This document shows positions 1 to 6,335 of a DNA stretch of 7,051 bases, piece by piece (the first letter of the stretch is position 1; each line of letters starts with the position of its first letter). Location of the stretch: positions 1 through 7,051 of the forward strand of contig CALGOZ010000159.1 in the NCBI GenBank assembly GCA_937960785.1, read 5' to 3'. The notes beneath the pieces were generated by a model. The model saw only the letters and a list, made by a program, of their open reading frames with translations. It ran no database searches and was not told the origin of the DNA. The DNA is from an uncultured Pseudogracilibacillus sp. (GTDB taxonomy: Bacteria > Bacillota > Bacilli > Bacillales > Amphibacillaceae). A program made the translations under genes and the position numbers.

Positions 1-277
1 GTAAGTCAACATACAACAGCGCTTCAACTTACCCAGTGGAGTGCTCTCACGGGTAAGTCAACGTACAAAAGCACTTCAACTTACTCATTGGAGGTCCTTG
101 GCGAGCAATTTATAAGCAAAAACATCGTAGCTAATCCAGCGTGTTGCTCTACTAAGTAAATCTACGTATAAAAGTGCTTCATCTACTCAGCGGACTCCTT
201 CGCTGAGTAAGTTAATAAGAAGTAATAACTCATCATACTCAACGGATCTCCCGCTAGATAAATTAATAAACAAAACT
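1..277. repeat. Degenerate ~51-52 bp tandem repeat array, each unit with a hairpin
   Basis: No convincing gene lies here. Units anchored on a GTAAGT-like start recur at about 1, 53, 105, 156, 207 and, weakly, 258, so the period is 51-52 bp. Units 1 and 2 are the closest pair (GTAAGTCAAC at both 1 and 53, then CTTCAACTTAC at both); later copies decay. Each unit has about 20 nt of spacer and a palindrome spanning the unit junction. The clearest are ACTTACCC 27-34 with GGGTAAGT 51-58, and TACTCAGCG 184-192 with CGCTGAGTA 201-209 (9 bp perfect, 8-nt loop). Because position 1 already lies in the right arm of a palindrome, the array probably continues to the left of the window. It is too uniform in spacing to be random, but I do not recognise a named family. 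Confidence 0.75.
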
Positions 278-317
278 CTTAAAACTTTTCCAACGTGGAA
301 AACTTTAAGTGTTTTTT
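278..317 (+). terminator. Rho-independent terminator, + strand
   Basis: CTTAAA (278-283) pairs with TTTAAG (304-309), and TTTTCCA (286-292) pairs with TGGAAAA (296-302) around an ACG loop. A run of six T follows at 312-317. The stem is long but AT-rich. It would end transcription arriving from the left, from a gene outside the window, converging on ytoA. It occupies the place where a sixth unit of the upstream repeat array would have its hairpin, so it could be a repeat copy used as a terminator. Confidence 0.6.
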
Positions 318-400
318 GTTAAAATTCCTGTAAAATGAAGCCATATTTGTGATCATGACGCTCAACTTAAGACAATATAGACAAAATAAATAATAACTAC
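318..400. other. Short non-coding gap
   Basis: This AT-rich stretch lies between two opposing terminators. I see no ORF with a ribosome binding site, no promoter pair and no notable repeat. Confidence 0.5.
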
Positions 401-469
401 AAAAAAGTTCCCGAACAAAATAAAACGGACTGATCTCCTACATCATAGAGAAATTCAGTCCATTCGTTC
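401..469 (-). terminator. Terminator of the mnmM-ytoA operon, - strand
   Basis: Read on the - strand, GGACTGA (complement of 455-461) pairs with TCAGTCC (complement of 427-433), and GAGA/TCTC (448-451 with 434-437) extends the stem past a 3-nt bulge. The right arm is followed by GTTTTATTTTG. An outer pairing of 463-469 with 413-419 (one G-U) may lengthen the structure, and a second T-run (complement of 401-406) lies just beyond. It is about 85 nt past the ytoA stop, and the T-rich side shows that it works for leftward transcription. Confidence 0.6.
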
Positions 470-477
470 ATTTAAGG

Positions 478-506
478 ATGGCTTTGTCCCAGCCTCTTTT
501 TATACT
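478..506 (-). repeat. GAGGCTGGGAC-type intergenic motif
   Basis: On the - strand this reads AAAAAGAGGCTGGGACAAAG, with a small GGCT/AGCC inverted repeat (480-483 with 491-494). From memory, sequences of this GAGGCTGGGACA type are common at the ends of genes in many Firmicutes, usually as part of terminator-like dispersed elements. Here it sits between ytoA and its terminator. Only one copy is visible, so calling it a dispersed repeat is inference. Confidence 0.35.
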
Positions 507-553
507 TAAGTTCGTCCTTATTTTAACCGTTAAAATGAGATAAACTAAATTTA

Positions 554-1075
554 TTAATTTCCAAGTTGGAGGTCATTTTTATAATATTGACCTCGTTCGA
601 CGTAAGATTTACGAATTCGTTCCATTTCTGCAAGATCTCCCTCTGTTAAATCCCTAACGACTCTAGCAGGACGTCCGAGGGCTAAAGTATTTGGAGGAAT
701 TTTTGTTCCTGGAGTTACAAGGCTTCCCGCACCGATAAAAGCACCCTCACCAATTTCTGCTCCATCTAATATTTGCGAACCCATACCGATTAGCGCTTTT
801 TTTCGAACTGTACAAGCGTGTAAAGTTACTTGATGCCCAACTGTTACATCGTCCTCAATAATGACTGGTAAATTTGGGCTTTGATGGATAAGGGATAAAT
901 CTTGAATATTTACTCGTTTACCGATTTTTGTCGGGGCGACATCGCCACGGATGACCGCTTGGAACCATATGCTCGACTCTTCATCGATTTCGACATCTCC
1001 GATTATTGTAGCATTTTTAGCGACAAACACAGATGGATGAATTTTTGGGAATTTATTTTTATACGAATAAATCAT
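554..1075 (-). CDS. ytoA: Gamma-carbonic anhydrase family hexapeptide-repeat protein
   Basis: This 173-residue left-handed beta-helix protein belongs to the gamma-carbonic anhydrase (YrdA/PaaY-like) family, which normally forms trimers with zinc between subunits. Hexapeptide repeats run from about residue 11 to 135 (IGDVEI, IGKRVN, IEDDVTVG, IGMGSQI, IGEGAFIGAGSLV), followed by a C-terminal helix of about 35 residues. The three expected metal ligands are present: H64 in the SLIHQ segment, and H81 and H86 in VGHQVTLHAC. Carbonic anhydrase activity is not assured, since many relatives are inactive or have other roles. The start is chosen at MIYSYKNKF because AGGAGG lies 8 nt upstream of it. A start 12 codons earlier would overlap mnmM and lacks such a site. 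The gene lies 16 nt after the mnmM stop, so the two are co-transcribed. Confidence 0.9.
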   Translation of the reverse strand: MIYSYKNKFPKIHPSVFVAKNATIIGDVEIDEESSIWFQAVIRGDVAPTKIGKRVNIQDLSLIHQSPNLPVIIEDDVTVGHQVTLHACTVRKKALIGMGSQILDGAEIGEGAFIGAGSLVTPGTKIPPNTLALGRPARVVRDLTEGDLAEMERIRKSYVERGQYYKNDLQLGN

Positions 1076-1091
1076 GGTTGCTTCCTCCTCT

Positions 1092-1655
1092 TTATTTCTT
1101 TTCGATTGCAATAACGAAGGGTGGATTATTAATCATATTGATATATTTATATGTAATCGATAAGTAATGTTTTTGATCCAGAGAAGAGGCGAACTGTAGG
1201 ACGGCCTCCTTCTCTTCTTCACCACCGGGATGACCTGCATAAACGACGAGCACAATTAAGCCACCTTGCTTTAGAAGGTTTAACAGCTTTTCAAGGGCTG
1301 CGATCGTTGAGTCAGGTTTTGTAATAATTTTCTTATCGCTTCTTGGTAAATAGCCTAGATTAAAGACCGCAGCGTCAAGCGACTGTTCTTCTTTTATGTA
1401 TTGATCAACATTTGCATGGCTATCATGGATAAGAGTTACATTTTCACGCTTATGTTCCTTTAAAAGAGTCGAAGTCGTCTCGATTGCTTGCCACTGTATG
1501 TCAAAGGCGTAAACGTGACCTTGCTCACCGACGGCTTCACTTAAAAAAAGTGTATCATTTCCATTACCGCAAGTTGCATCGACGACGGTTGCACCTTTAG
1601 ATACCGTCTTTTGTAAAAGTTCATGAGCAAAAGGAATTGCACCGTGTAAAATCAT
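1092..1655 (-). CDS. mnmM: tRNA (mnm5s2U34) methyltransferase, YtqB/MnmM family
   Basis: This is a class I SAM-dependent methyltransferase of 187 residues, close in length to Bacillus YtqB. YtqB has been assigned as MnmM, which methylates 5-aminomethyl-(2-thio)uridine at tRNA wobble position 34, completing mnm5(s2)U. The SAM-binding motif I is VVDATCGNGNDT (24-35), the acidic end of strand 2 is FDIQ (51-54), and the family-typical NLGYLPRSDK (99-108) and YAGHPGGEEEK (139-149) blocks follow. The open frame continues 55 codons further upstream to 1820, but that part has no family resemblance and contains the likely promoters. The ATG at 1655 is preferred because AAGGA precedes it by 9 nt; the ATG at 1664 directly abuts the same site. 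First gene of an operon with ytoA and divergent from leuS. Confidence 0.9.
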   Translation of the reverse strand: MILHGAIPFAHELLQKTVSKGATVVDATCGNGNDTLFLSEAVGEQGHVYAFDIQWQAIETTSTLLKEHKRENVTLIHDSHANVDQYIKEEQSLDAAVFNLGYLPRSDKKIITKPDSTIAALEKLLNLLKQGGLIVLVVYAGHPGGEEEKEAVLQFASSLDQKHYLSITYKYINMINNPPFVIAIEKK

Positions 1656-1731
1656 TCTTGTCATTCCTTCCGTAGATTTACTTTTGTTTGATAATTTAAG
1701 TTTAGCATTAAAGATAAAGTTGAGCGACATT

Positions 1732-1761
1732 TTTATAGGGACATGGCACGAATCTTGACAA
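1732..1761 (-). promoter_or_regulatory. Predicted SigA promoter of mnmM-ytoA
   Basis: On the - strand, TTGTCA (complement of 1756-1761) is followed after 18 nt by TATAAA (complement of 1732-1737); each hexamer has five of six consensus bases. Transcription would begin near 1725, leaving about 70 nt before the chosen mnmM start. Its -35 bases overlap those of the rightward leuS promoter. Confidence 0.5.
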
Positions 1762-1783
1762 ATTTCCGCCAATTCTCTACAAT
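1755..1783 (+). promoter_or_regulatory. Predicted SigA promoter of leuS
   Basis: A perfect TTGACA (1755-1760), a 17-nt spacer and TACAAT (1778-1783, five of six) make this the best promoter match in the window. The start of transcription would be near 1790, giving leuS an untranslated leader of about 160 nt. Confidence 0.7.
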
Positions 1784-1789
1784 TCGAGT

Positions 1790-1953
1790 AGCTATATACA
1801 TATAATTGACGGAATCGCACGCAATTTTATCAGGATATTATTAGTCGTTTTTTGAACGGCTATTTATTTTACATATATTTTATTATATATACCTCCAAGT
1901 AAATAGCGATTTATATTTTACAATGGAGTAAACGATTAAGGGGAGGCATAACG
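1790..1953 (+). promoter_or_regulatory. leuS leader with possible alternative RNA folds, no T-box
   Basis: Three pairings can be drawn. (1) TAGTCGTT 1842-1849 with AACGGCTA 1855-1862 (one G-U, loop TTTTG), followed by TTTATTTT, looks like a weak terminator. (2) GCTATTTA 1859-1866 with TAAATAGC 1900-1907, eight perfect pairs, destroys the right arm of that hairpin. (3) TATACCTCC 1888-1896 with GGAGGCATA 1942-1950, eight of nine paired, would cover the leuS Shine-Dalgarno sequence. Pairings 2 and 3 cannot nest together. No AGGGTGG-N-ACC T-box sequence is present. The region is AT-rich, so chance pairing is a real alternative. Confidence 0.35.
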
Positions 1954-4365
1954 GTGAGTTATAACCATAAGGAAGTTGAACGGAAATGGCAGAAATATTG
2001 GTTAGAAAACAAAACCTTTAAAACGGATGCTTATTCCGATAAGAAAAAAATTTACGCACTAGATATGTTCCCGTATCCTTCTGGGTCTGGATTGCATGTC
2101 GGTCATCCCGAAGGTTATACGGCGACAGATATTATTTCACGTATGAAAAGAATGCAAGGATATGAAGTGTTACACCCGATGGGATGGGATGCTTTCGGGC
2201 TTCCAGCTGAGCAATATGCATTAGATACGGGTAATAGCCCAGCAGAATTTACTGATAAAAACATTGCCACGTTTAGACGGCAAATTCAAGAACTCGGGTT
2301 TTCTTATGACTGGGACCGTGAATTTAGCACCACAGATCCTCACTATTATAAGTGGACACAGTGGATTTTTATTAAGTTATACGAAAAAGGTCTCGCTTAT
2401 ATGGATGAGGTCGAGGTTAACTGGTGTCCGGCTCTTGGTACCGTTTTAGCAAACGAAGAAGTAATTGATGGAAAAAGTGAGCGCGGTGGACACCCTGTTG
2501 TGAAAAAACCGATGAAACAATGGATGTTAAAAATTACAGCTTATGCTGATCGCTTACTTGAAGACTTAGAAGACCTCGATTGGCCGGAAAGCATTAAAGA
2601 GATGCAACGCAATTGGATTGGTCGTTCAGAAGGAGCAGAAGTTACGTTTGAAATTAAGGATCATAACGAAACATTCCAAGCATTTACGACTCGTCCCGAT
2701 ACATTGTTCGGTGCAACGTATGCTGTCTTAGCCCCAGAGCATGATTTAGTAGAAAAAATTGTTACCGACGAACAACGTAAAGCCGTCGAAGCCTACGTCG
2801 AAGAAGTAAAAAATAAAACAGAAATTGAACGAACCGATACGACGAAGGAGAAGACCGGAGTTTTCACAGGTGCTTATGCAATTAATCCAGTTAATGATAA
2901 AGAGATTCCGATCTGGATTGCTGATTATGTCTTAGCATCTTATGGTACAGGAGCTATTATGGCTGTTCCAGCCCACGATGACCGAGATTATGAATTTGCT
3001 AAAACCTTCGATTTGCCGATTGTGGAAGTGGTTGAAGGTGGAAATATTGAAGAAGGACCATATGTAGAAGATGGTAAGCATATAAATTCAGATTTTATAA
3101 ATGGAATGTACCAAGAAGAAGCGATCGAAACGATGATTAACTGGTTAGAAGAAAATGGAAAAGGTGAACGTAAAGTTACTTACCGCCTTCGAGATTGGTT
3201 ATTTTCTCGTCAACGATACTGGGGAGAGCCAATTCCAATTATCCATTGGGAAGATGGTACGATGACGACGGTTCCCGAAGAAGAACTTCCGTTAACTTTA
3301 CCAGAAATGGATGAAATTAAACCTTCTGGTACGGGTGAATCCCCTTTAGCCAATAGCGATTGGATTCACGTTACTTGTCCTAAGACTGGTATGAAGGGGC
3401 GCCGAGAAACAAACACGATGCCGCAGTGGGCCGGAAGCTCATGGTATTATTTACGTTTCATCGATCCACACAATGATGAACAATTAGCTGACCCGAAGCT
3501 TTTAAAGAAATGGTTACCAGTCGATCTGTATATCGGTGGAGCAGAGCATGCTGTATTACACTTATTGTACGCACGTTTCTGGCATAAGTTTTTATACGAT
3601 ATCGGTGTCGTCCCGACGAAAGAACCGTTCCAAAAGTTATTTAACCAAGGAATGATTTTAGGGTCAAACAATGAAAAGATGAGTAAGTCACGGGGTAATG
3701 TTGTAAACCCAGATGATATCGTACAATCTCATGGTGCCGATACATTACGTCTTTATGAGATGTTTATGGGACCGCTTGATGCTGATGTGGCATGGTCGAC
3801 GGAGGGATTAGATGGTGCACGTCGATTCCTCGATCGAGTCTGGCGTCTCGTCGTTAAGGAAGACGGTAGCTTATCCGACAAAATCGTTGACGAACCGACA
3901 GAATCCTTAGAAAAGGTTTACCATGAAACAGTGAAAAAAGTAACCGAAGATTACGATAATCTACACTTTAATACAGCTATTTCACAAATGATGGTTTTTG
4001 TAAATGAAGCATACCGAGCAGAAAAGATTTCTAAAGAATATATAGAAGGCTTCGTCAAGTTATTATACCCAATCGCTCCGCATATCGGTGAAGAGTTATG
4101 GGATCGATTAGGTCATGAAGATACCATCACATACGAAGCTTGGCCTACCTATGATGAAGCGAAATTAGTTGAAGACGAAGTTGAAATTGTCATTCAAGTA
4201 ATGGGTCGCGTACGTTCAAAAGTGAATGTACCGAAGGATATAACTAATGAAGAATTAGAAAAAATTGCCTTAGAAGACGAACGAATCCAAAAGTGGATCG
4301 ACGGTAAAACAGTCCGCAAAGTGATTGTTGTTCCAGGAAAACTAGTGAACATCGTCGCCAACTAA
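1954..4365 (+). CDS. leuS: Leucyl-tRNA synthetase
   Basis: This cytoplasmic class Ia aminoacyl-tRNA synthetase charges tRNA-Leu with leucine using ATP. At 803 residues it is full length for Bacillus LeuRS. In order it shows the N-terminal Rossmann half with the HIGH signature as HVGH (48-51), and the CP1 editing domain with the threonine-rich TTRPDT (245-250) and HDDRDYEF (341-348) that hydrolyse mischarged tRNA. The return to the catalytic core follows (DWLFSRQRYWG 414-424, GSSWYY 494-499, GGAEHAVLH 528-536), then KMSKS (575-579), the anticodon-binding helical domain (about 620-740) and the small C-terminal domain (about 743-803). The zinc-knuckle region near WCPALGT retains only one cysteine, as I recall for Bacillus enzymes. 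The start is GTG, supported by GGGGAGG ending 7 nt upstream. Monocistronic, between its own promoter and terminator. Confidence 0.98.
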   Translation: MSYNHKEVERKWQKYWLENKTFKTDAYSDKKKIYALDMFPYPSGSGLHVGHPEGYTATDIISRMKRMQGYEVLHPMGWDAFGLPAEQYALDTGNSPAEFTDKNIATFRRQIQELGFSYDWDREFSTTDPHYYKWTQWIFIKLYEKGLAYMDEVEVNWCPALGTVLANEEVIDGKSERGGHPVVKKPMKQWMLKITAYADRLLEDLEDLDWPESIKEMQRNWIGRSEGAEVTFEIKDHNETFQAFTTRPDTLFGATYAVLAPEHDLVEKIVTDEQRKAVEAYVEEVKNKTEIERTDTTKEKTGVFTGAYAINPVNDKEIPIWIADYVLASYGTGAIMAVPAHDDRDYEFAKTFDLPIVEVVEGGNIEEGPYVEDGKHINSDFINGMYQEEAIETMINWLEENGKGERKVTYRLRDWLFSRQRYWGEPIPIIHWEDGTMTTVPEEELPLTLPEMDEIKPSGTGESPLANSDWIHVTCPKTGMKGRRETNTMPQWAGSSWYYLRFIDPHNDEQLADPKLLKKWLPVDLYIGGAEHAVLHLLYARFWHKFLYDIGVVPTKEPFQKLFNQGMILGSNNEKMSKSRGNVVNPDDIVQSHGADTLRLYEMFMGPLDADVAWSTEGLDGARRFLDRVWRLVVKEDGSLSDKIVDEPTESLEKVYHETVKKVTEDYDNLHFNTAISQMMVFVNEAYRAEKISKEYIEGFVKLLYPIAPHIGEELWDRLGHEDTITYEAWPTYDEAKLVEDEVEIVIQVMGRVRSKVNVPKDITNEELEKIALEDERIQKWIDGKTVRKVIVVPGKLVNIVAN

Positions 4366-4404
4366 TTGCCGAAAATAGTAAAATATAATAATATATAATA
4401 AAAT

Positions 4405-4446
4405 GCCCCTAGAATTAGCAATAGACTAGATCTAGGGGCTTTTTTT
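4405..4446 (+). terminator. Rho-independent terminator of leuS
   Basis: GCCCCTAGA (4405-4413) and TCTAGGGGC (4431-4439) form a perfect 9-bp GC-rich stem with a 17-nt loop, followed directly by seven T. It lies 40 nt after the leuS stop. The sequence on its left is also T-rich on the opposite strand, so it might work in both directions, but no leftward gene needs it. Confidence 0.9.
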
Positions 4447-4725
4447 ACCATTTAACAAGAAATATGTCAAAAAACAAGAAAAGAAAAAGATAATTCTCAA
4501 AAAATGTGTACGAGTAAATAAAACAAAAAAGTTATAAAAAACGTATTCTATGGTAATTTATACTATGTTTAGTTAAAACTACATGCAACATTAAAAATGA
4601 AATGAAAATGTAACAAAATTTTAAGCAAAAAAATCGTCGTTTTATGTTATGCTAGAGAAGGATATATAAGAAAAGCTTATTCATGCAAGGATAATATATA
4701 ATAGGGTTAATAAGGTGGTAAAAAA
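4447..4725. other. AT-rich intergenic region upstream of ftsE
   Basis: Nearly 280 nt with long A runs and no supported ORF. The part nearest ftsE should carry the operon promoter. The rest has no repeat or hairpin I can support. A second TATAAT at 4697-4702 is only 24 nt before the ftsE start and lacks a suitable -35. Confidence 0.5.
4645..4653 (+). promoter_or_regulatory. Possible extended -10 promoter element for ftsEX
   Basis: TG-T-TATGCT (4645-4653) fits an extended -10 element: the TG motif one base before a four-of-six -10 hexamer. At the matching -35 distance the sequence is only an A-rich run, so this is weak. It would give a leader of about 65 nt. Confidence 0.3.
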
Positions 4726-5412
4726 ATGATAGAGTTGATCGATGTACATAAAACGTATCCAAATGGCGTTACAGCTGCCAAGGGTTTAAATATAAAAATT
4801 GACCAAGGTGAATTTGTATACATCGTTGGTCCTAGTGGTGCCGGTAAATCTACTTTTATCCGAATGATCTACCGCGAGGAAATTCCTACTAAAGGGGAAA
4901 TTAAAATTCATGATATCGAATTATCTAAATTAAAACAAAAAGATATCCCTTATTTTCGCCGTCAAATTGGAGTCGTTTTCCAAGACTTTAAGTTGCTACC
5001 AAGATTAACCGTTTTCGAAAATGTAGCCTTTGCATTAGAAGTTATTGAAATGTCTCCGGATAAAATTCGTGATCGTGTCATGGAGGTGCTTGATCTTGTT
5101 GGGTTGAAACATAAGGCTCGCTCATTTCCAAATGAGCTATCTGGAGGAGAACAACAGCGAGTTTCAATTGCCCGAGCGATTGCGAACTATCCAAAGATTA
5201 TTATCGCTGATGAACCTACAGGGAACTTAGACCCGGACACTTCATGGTCTATTATGCGTATTTTAGAGGAGATTAATACTCGGGGTACTACAGTGATTAT
5301 GGCTACTCACAGTAAAGAGATTGTAAATACGGTGAAAAAACGAGTCATCGCAATCGAAAACGGTATAGTTGTAAGAGATGAAGAACAAGGGGTTTATGGC
5401 TATGAAATTTAA
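4726..5412 (+). CDS. ftsE: Cell-division ABC transporter ATP-binding protein FtsE
   Basis: FtsE is the cytoplasmic ATPase of the FtsEX complex, a type VII (mechanotransmission) ABC system that moves no substrate but uses ATP to alter FtsX and so activate peptidoglycan hydrolysis outside the cell. The 228 residues show all nucleotide-binding motifs: Walker A GPSGAGKST (35-43), Q-loop Q86 in VFQDFKLLP, signature LSGGEQQR (138-145), Walker B IIIADEP (158-164, catalytic E163), D-loop NLDP (167-170) and switch H195. The length and the FQDFKLL segment are typical of FtsE rather than of LolD/MacB-type ATPases. AAGGTGG ends 7 nt before the ATG. It is the first gene of an operon with ftsX, whose start lies inside its last codons, implying translational coupling. 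Confidence 0.97.
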   Translation: MIELIDVHKTYPNGVTAAKGLNIKIDQGEFVYIVGPSGAGKSTFIRMIYREEIPTKGEIKIHDIELSKLKQKDIPYFRRQIGVVFQDFKLLPRLTVFENVAFALEVIEMSPDKIRDRVMEVLDLVGLKHKARSFPNELSGGEQQRVSIARAIANYPKIIIADEPTGNLDPDTSWSIMRILEEINTRGTTVIMATHSKEIVNTVKKRVIAIENGIVVRDEEQGVYGYEI

Positions 5413-6295
5413 TACGATAAAACGACATTTCAAAGAAGGAATGAAAAACGTCATCCGTAATGGTTGGATGTCGGTTGCATCCATCGGTGCGGTAACTGTT
5501 ACACTTATATTAGTTGGTACATTCATTATGTTAATGCTTAACATCAACCAAATGGCAGTGAAAGTAGAAGAGGATGTCCAAATTAAGGCGTTGATTGAAG
5601 TAACTGCAGATGAAGACGACATTCGTGATCTAGGTGATGAAATCGAGGCTATCTCCGGTGTAGAATCAGTTGAATTCTCATCGAAAGACGACGAATTTAA
5701 AAATTTAATAGAAGATATGGGAGAACAAGGTAAAGCTTGGGAATTGTATGAGCAAGATAACCCACTCAATCATGCATATATTGTAAAAGCATCAGAACCA
5801 CAAGAAACAGAATCAATTGCAAAGCAAATCGAACGCTTTGATTATGTTTATAAAGTAAATTACGGACAAGATGTTGTTCCGAAATTATTTAAGTTTAACA
5901 ATTATGTACGTGCAATTGGTGCAATTTTAATTACAGCTCTTGTATTAACGGCAATCTTTTTAATTTCCAATACTATTAAACTTACAATTATGGCACGAAG
6001 TGAAGAAATTGGAATTATGAAATTAGTCGGAGCGACGAATGCCTTTATTCGTTGGCCGTTTTTTGTCGAAGGATTTTTATTAGGTGTTCTAGGTTCGATT
6101 ATACCGATTACCGTATTAAGTATTGCGTATACGTATATTTATAATTCATTAATAGATCAAACAGCTTTCCCATTTGTACAGTTGTTACCATTAAACCCAT
6201 TCTTATGGCAACTATCCCTCGTCATCATTTTAATTGGTGCTGTGATTGGTATGTGGGGTAGTGGAATGAGCGTTCGTAAATTTTTAAAAGTATAA
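5402..6295 (+). CDS. ftsX: Cell-division ABC transporter permease FtsX
   Basis: FtsX is the membrane partner of FtsE and passes its conformational change to extracellular coiled-coil hydrolase proteins. The 297-residue product shows the FtsX topology: a cytoplasmic N-terminus with NVIRNGWMS, TM1 about 25-47, a large extracellular loop about 48-168 that binds the hydrolase partner, TM2 about 171-191, a cytoplasmic segment with the conserved MARSEEIGIMKLVGAT (197-212), TM3 about 221-244 and TM4 about 270-288. The start at MKFNTIKRHF is chosen because AAGGGG lies 9 nt upstream and the length then matches Bacillus FtsX; in-frame ATGs at 5378 and 5396 lack a well-placed site. It overlaps ftsE by 11 nt and is followed after 40 nt by the coiled-coil gene. 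Confidence 0.97.
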   Translation: MKFNTIKRHFKEGMKNVIRNGWMSVASIGAVTVTLILVGTFIMLMLNINQMAVKVEEDVQIKALIEVTADEDDIRDLGDEIEAISGVESVEFSSKDDEFKNLIEDMGEQGKAWELYEQDNPLNHAYIVKASEPQETESIAKQIERFDYVYKVNYGQDVVPKLFKFNNYVRAIGAILITALVLTAIFLISNTIKLTIMARSEEIGIMKLVGATNAFIRWPFFVEGFLLGVLGSIIPITVLSIAYTYIYNSLIDQTAFPFVQLLPLNPFLWQLSLVIILIGAVIGMWGSGMSVRKFLKV

Positions 6296-6335
6296 TTCGC
6301 ATCAATCAAATTTACAACGAAAGAGGGAGGATTAA

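Noticed and set aside
1..159. 3' end of a coding region (frame 1 open to TAA at 157-159)
   Set aside because: No start is visible, the composition is not protein-like, and the 52-bp period would shift the frame between units. It is probably chance, although a gene entering from the left cannot be fully excluded.
1..277. CRISPR array
   Set aside because: Units are contiguous, of 51-52 bp and diverged along their whole length. There is no invariant repeat alternating with unique spacers, and no cas genes are present.
520..536. Small AT-only hairpin after ytoA
   Set aside because: It is a seven-pair AT stem with no following T-run in either direction, expected by chance in such sequence.
902..1114. 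70-residue + strand ORF
   Set aside because: It is antisense to ytoA, has no ribosome binding site and no recognisable domain.
1806..1839. Second leuS promoter starting at TTGACG
   Set aside because: No -10 hexamer lies at 16-18 nt; the nearest candidates are at 13 or 22 nt.
1806..1844. Leader peptide (TTG start, 12 codons) for leucine attenuation of leuS
   Set aside because: It has only one leucine codon after the start and no ribosome binding site.
2264..2449. 61-residue + strand ORF inside leuS
   Set aside because: It is an out-of-frame shadow of a clear LeuRS reading frame.
2401..2530. Loss of zinc-binding cysteines in LeuRS as a defect
   Set aside because: Only one cysteine remains in the knuckle region, but as I recall Bacillus LeuRS has the same SERGGHP segment, so this is normal for the family.
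3447..3671. 74-residue - strand ORF
   Set aside because: It is antisense to the conserved catalytic core of leuS.
5263..5769. 168-residue - strand ORF
   Set aside because: It is antisense across the ftsE-ftsX junction, and its serine-rich composition is what reversed FtsX coding would give.
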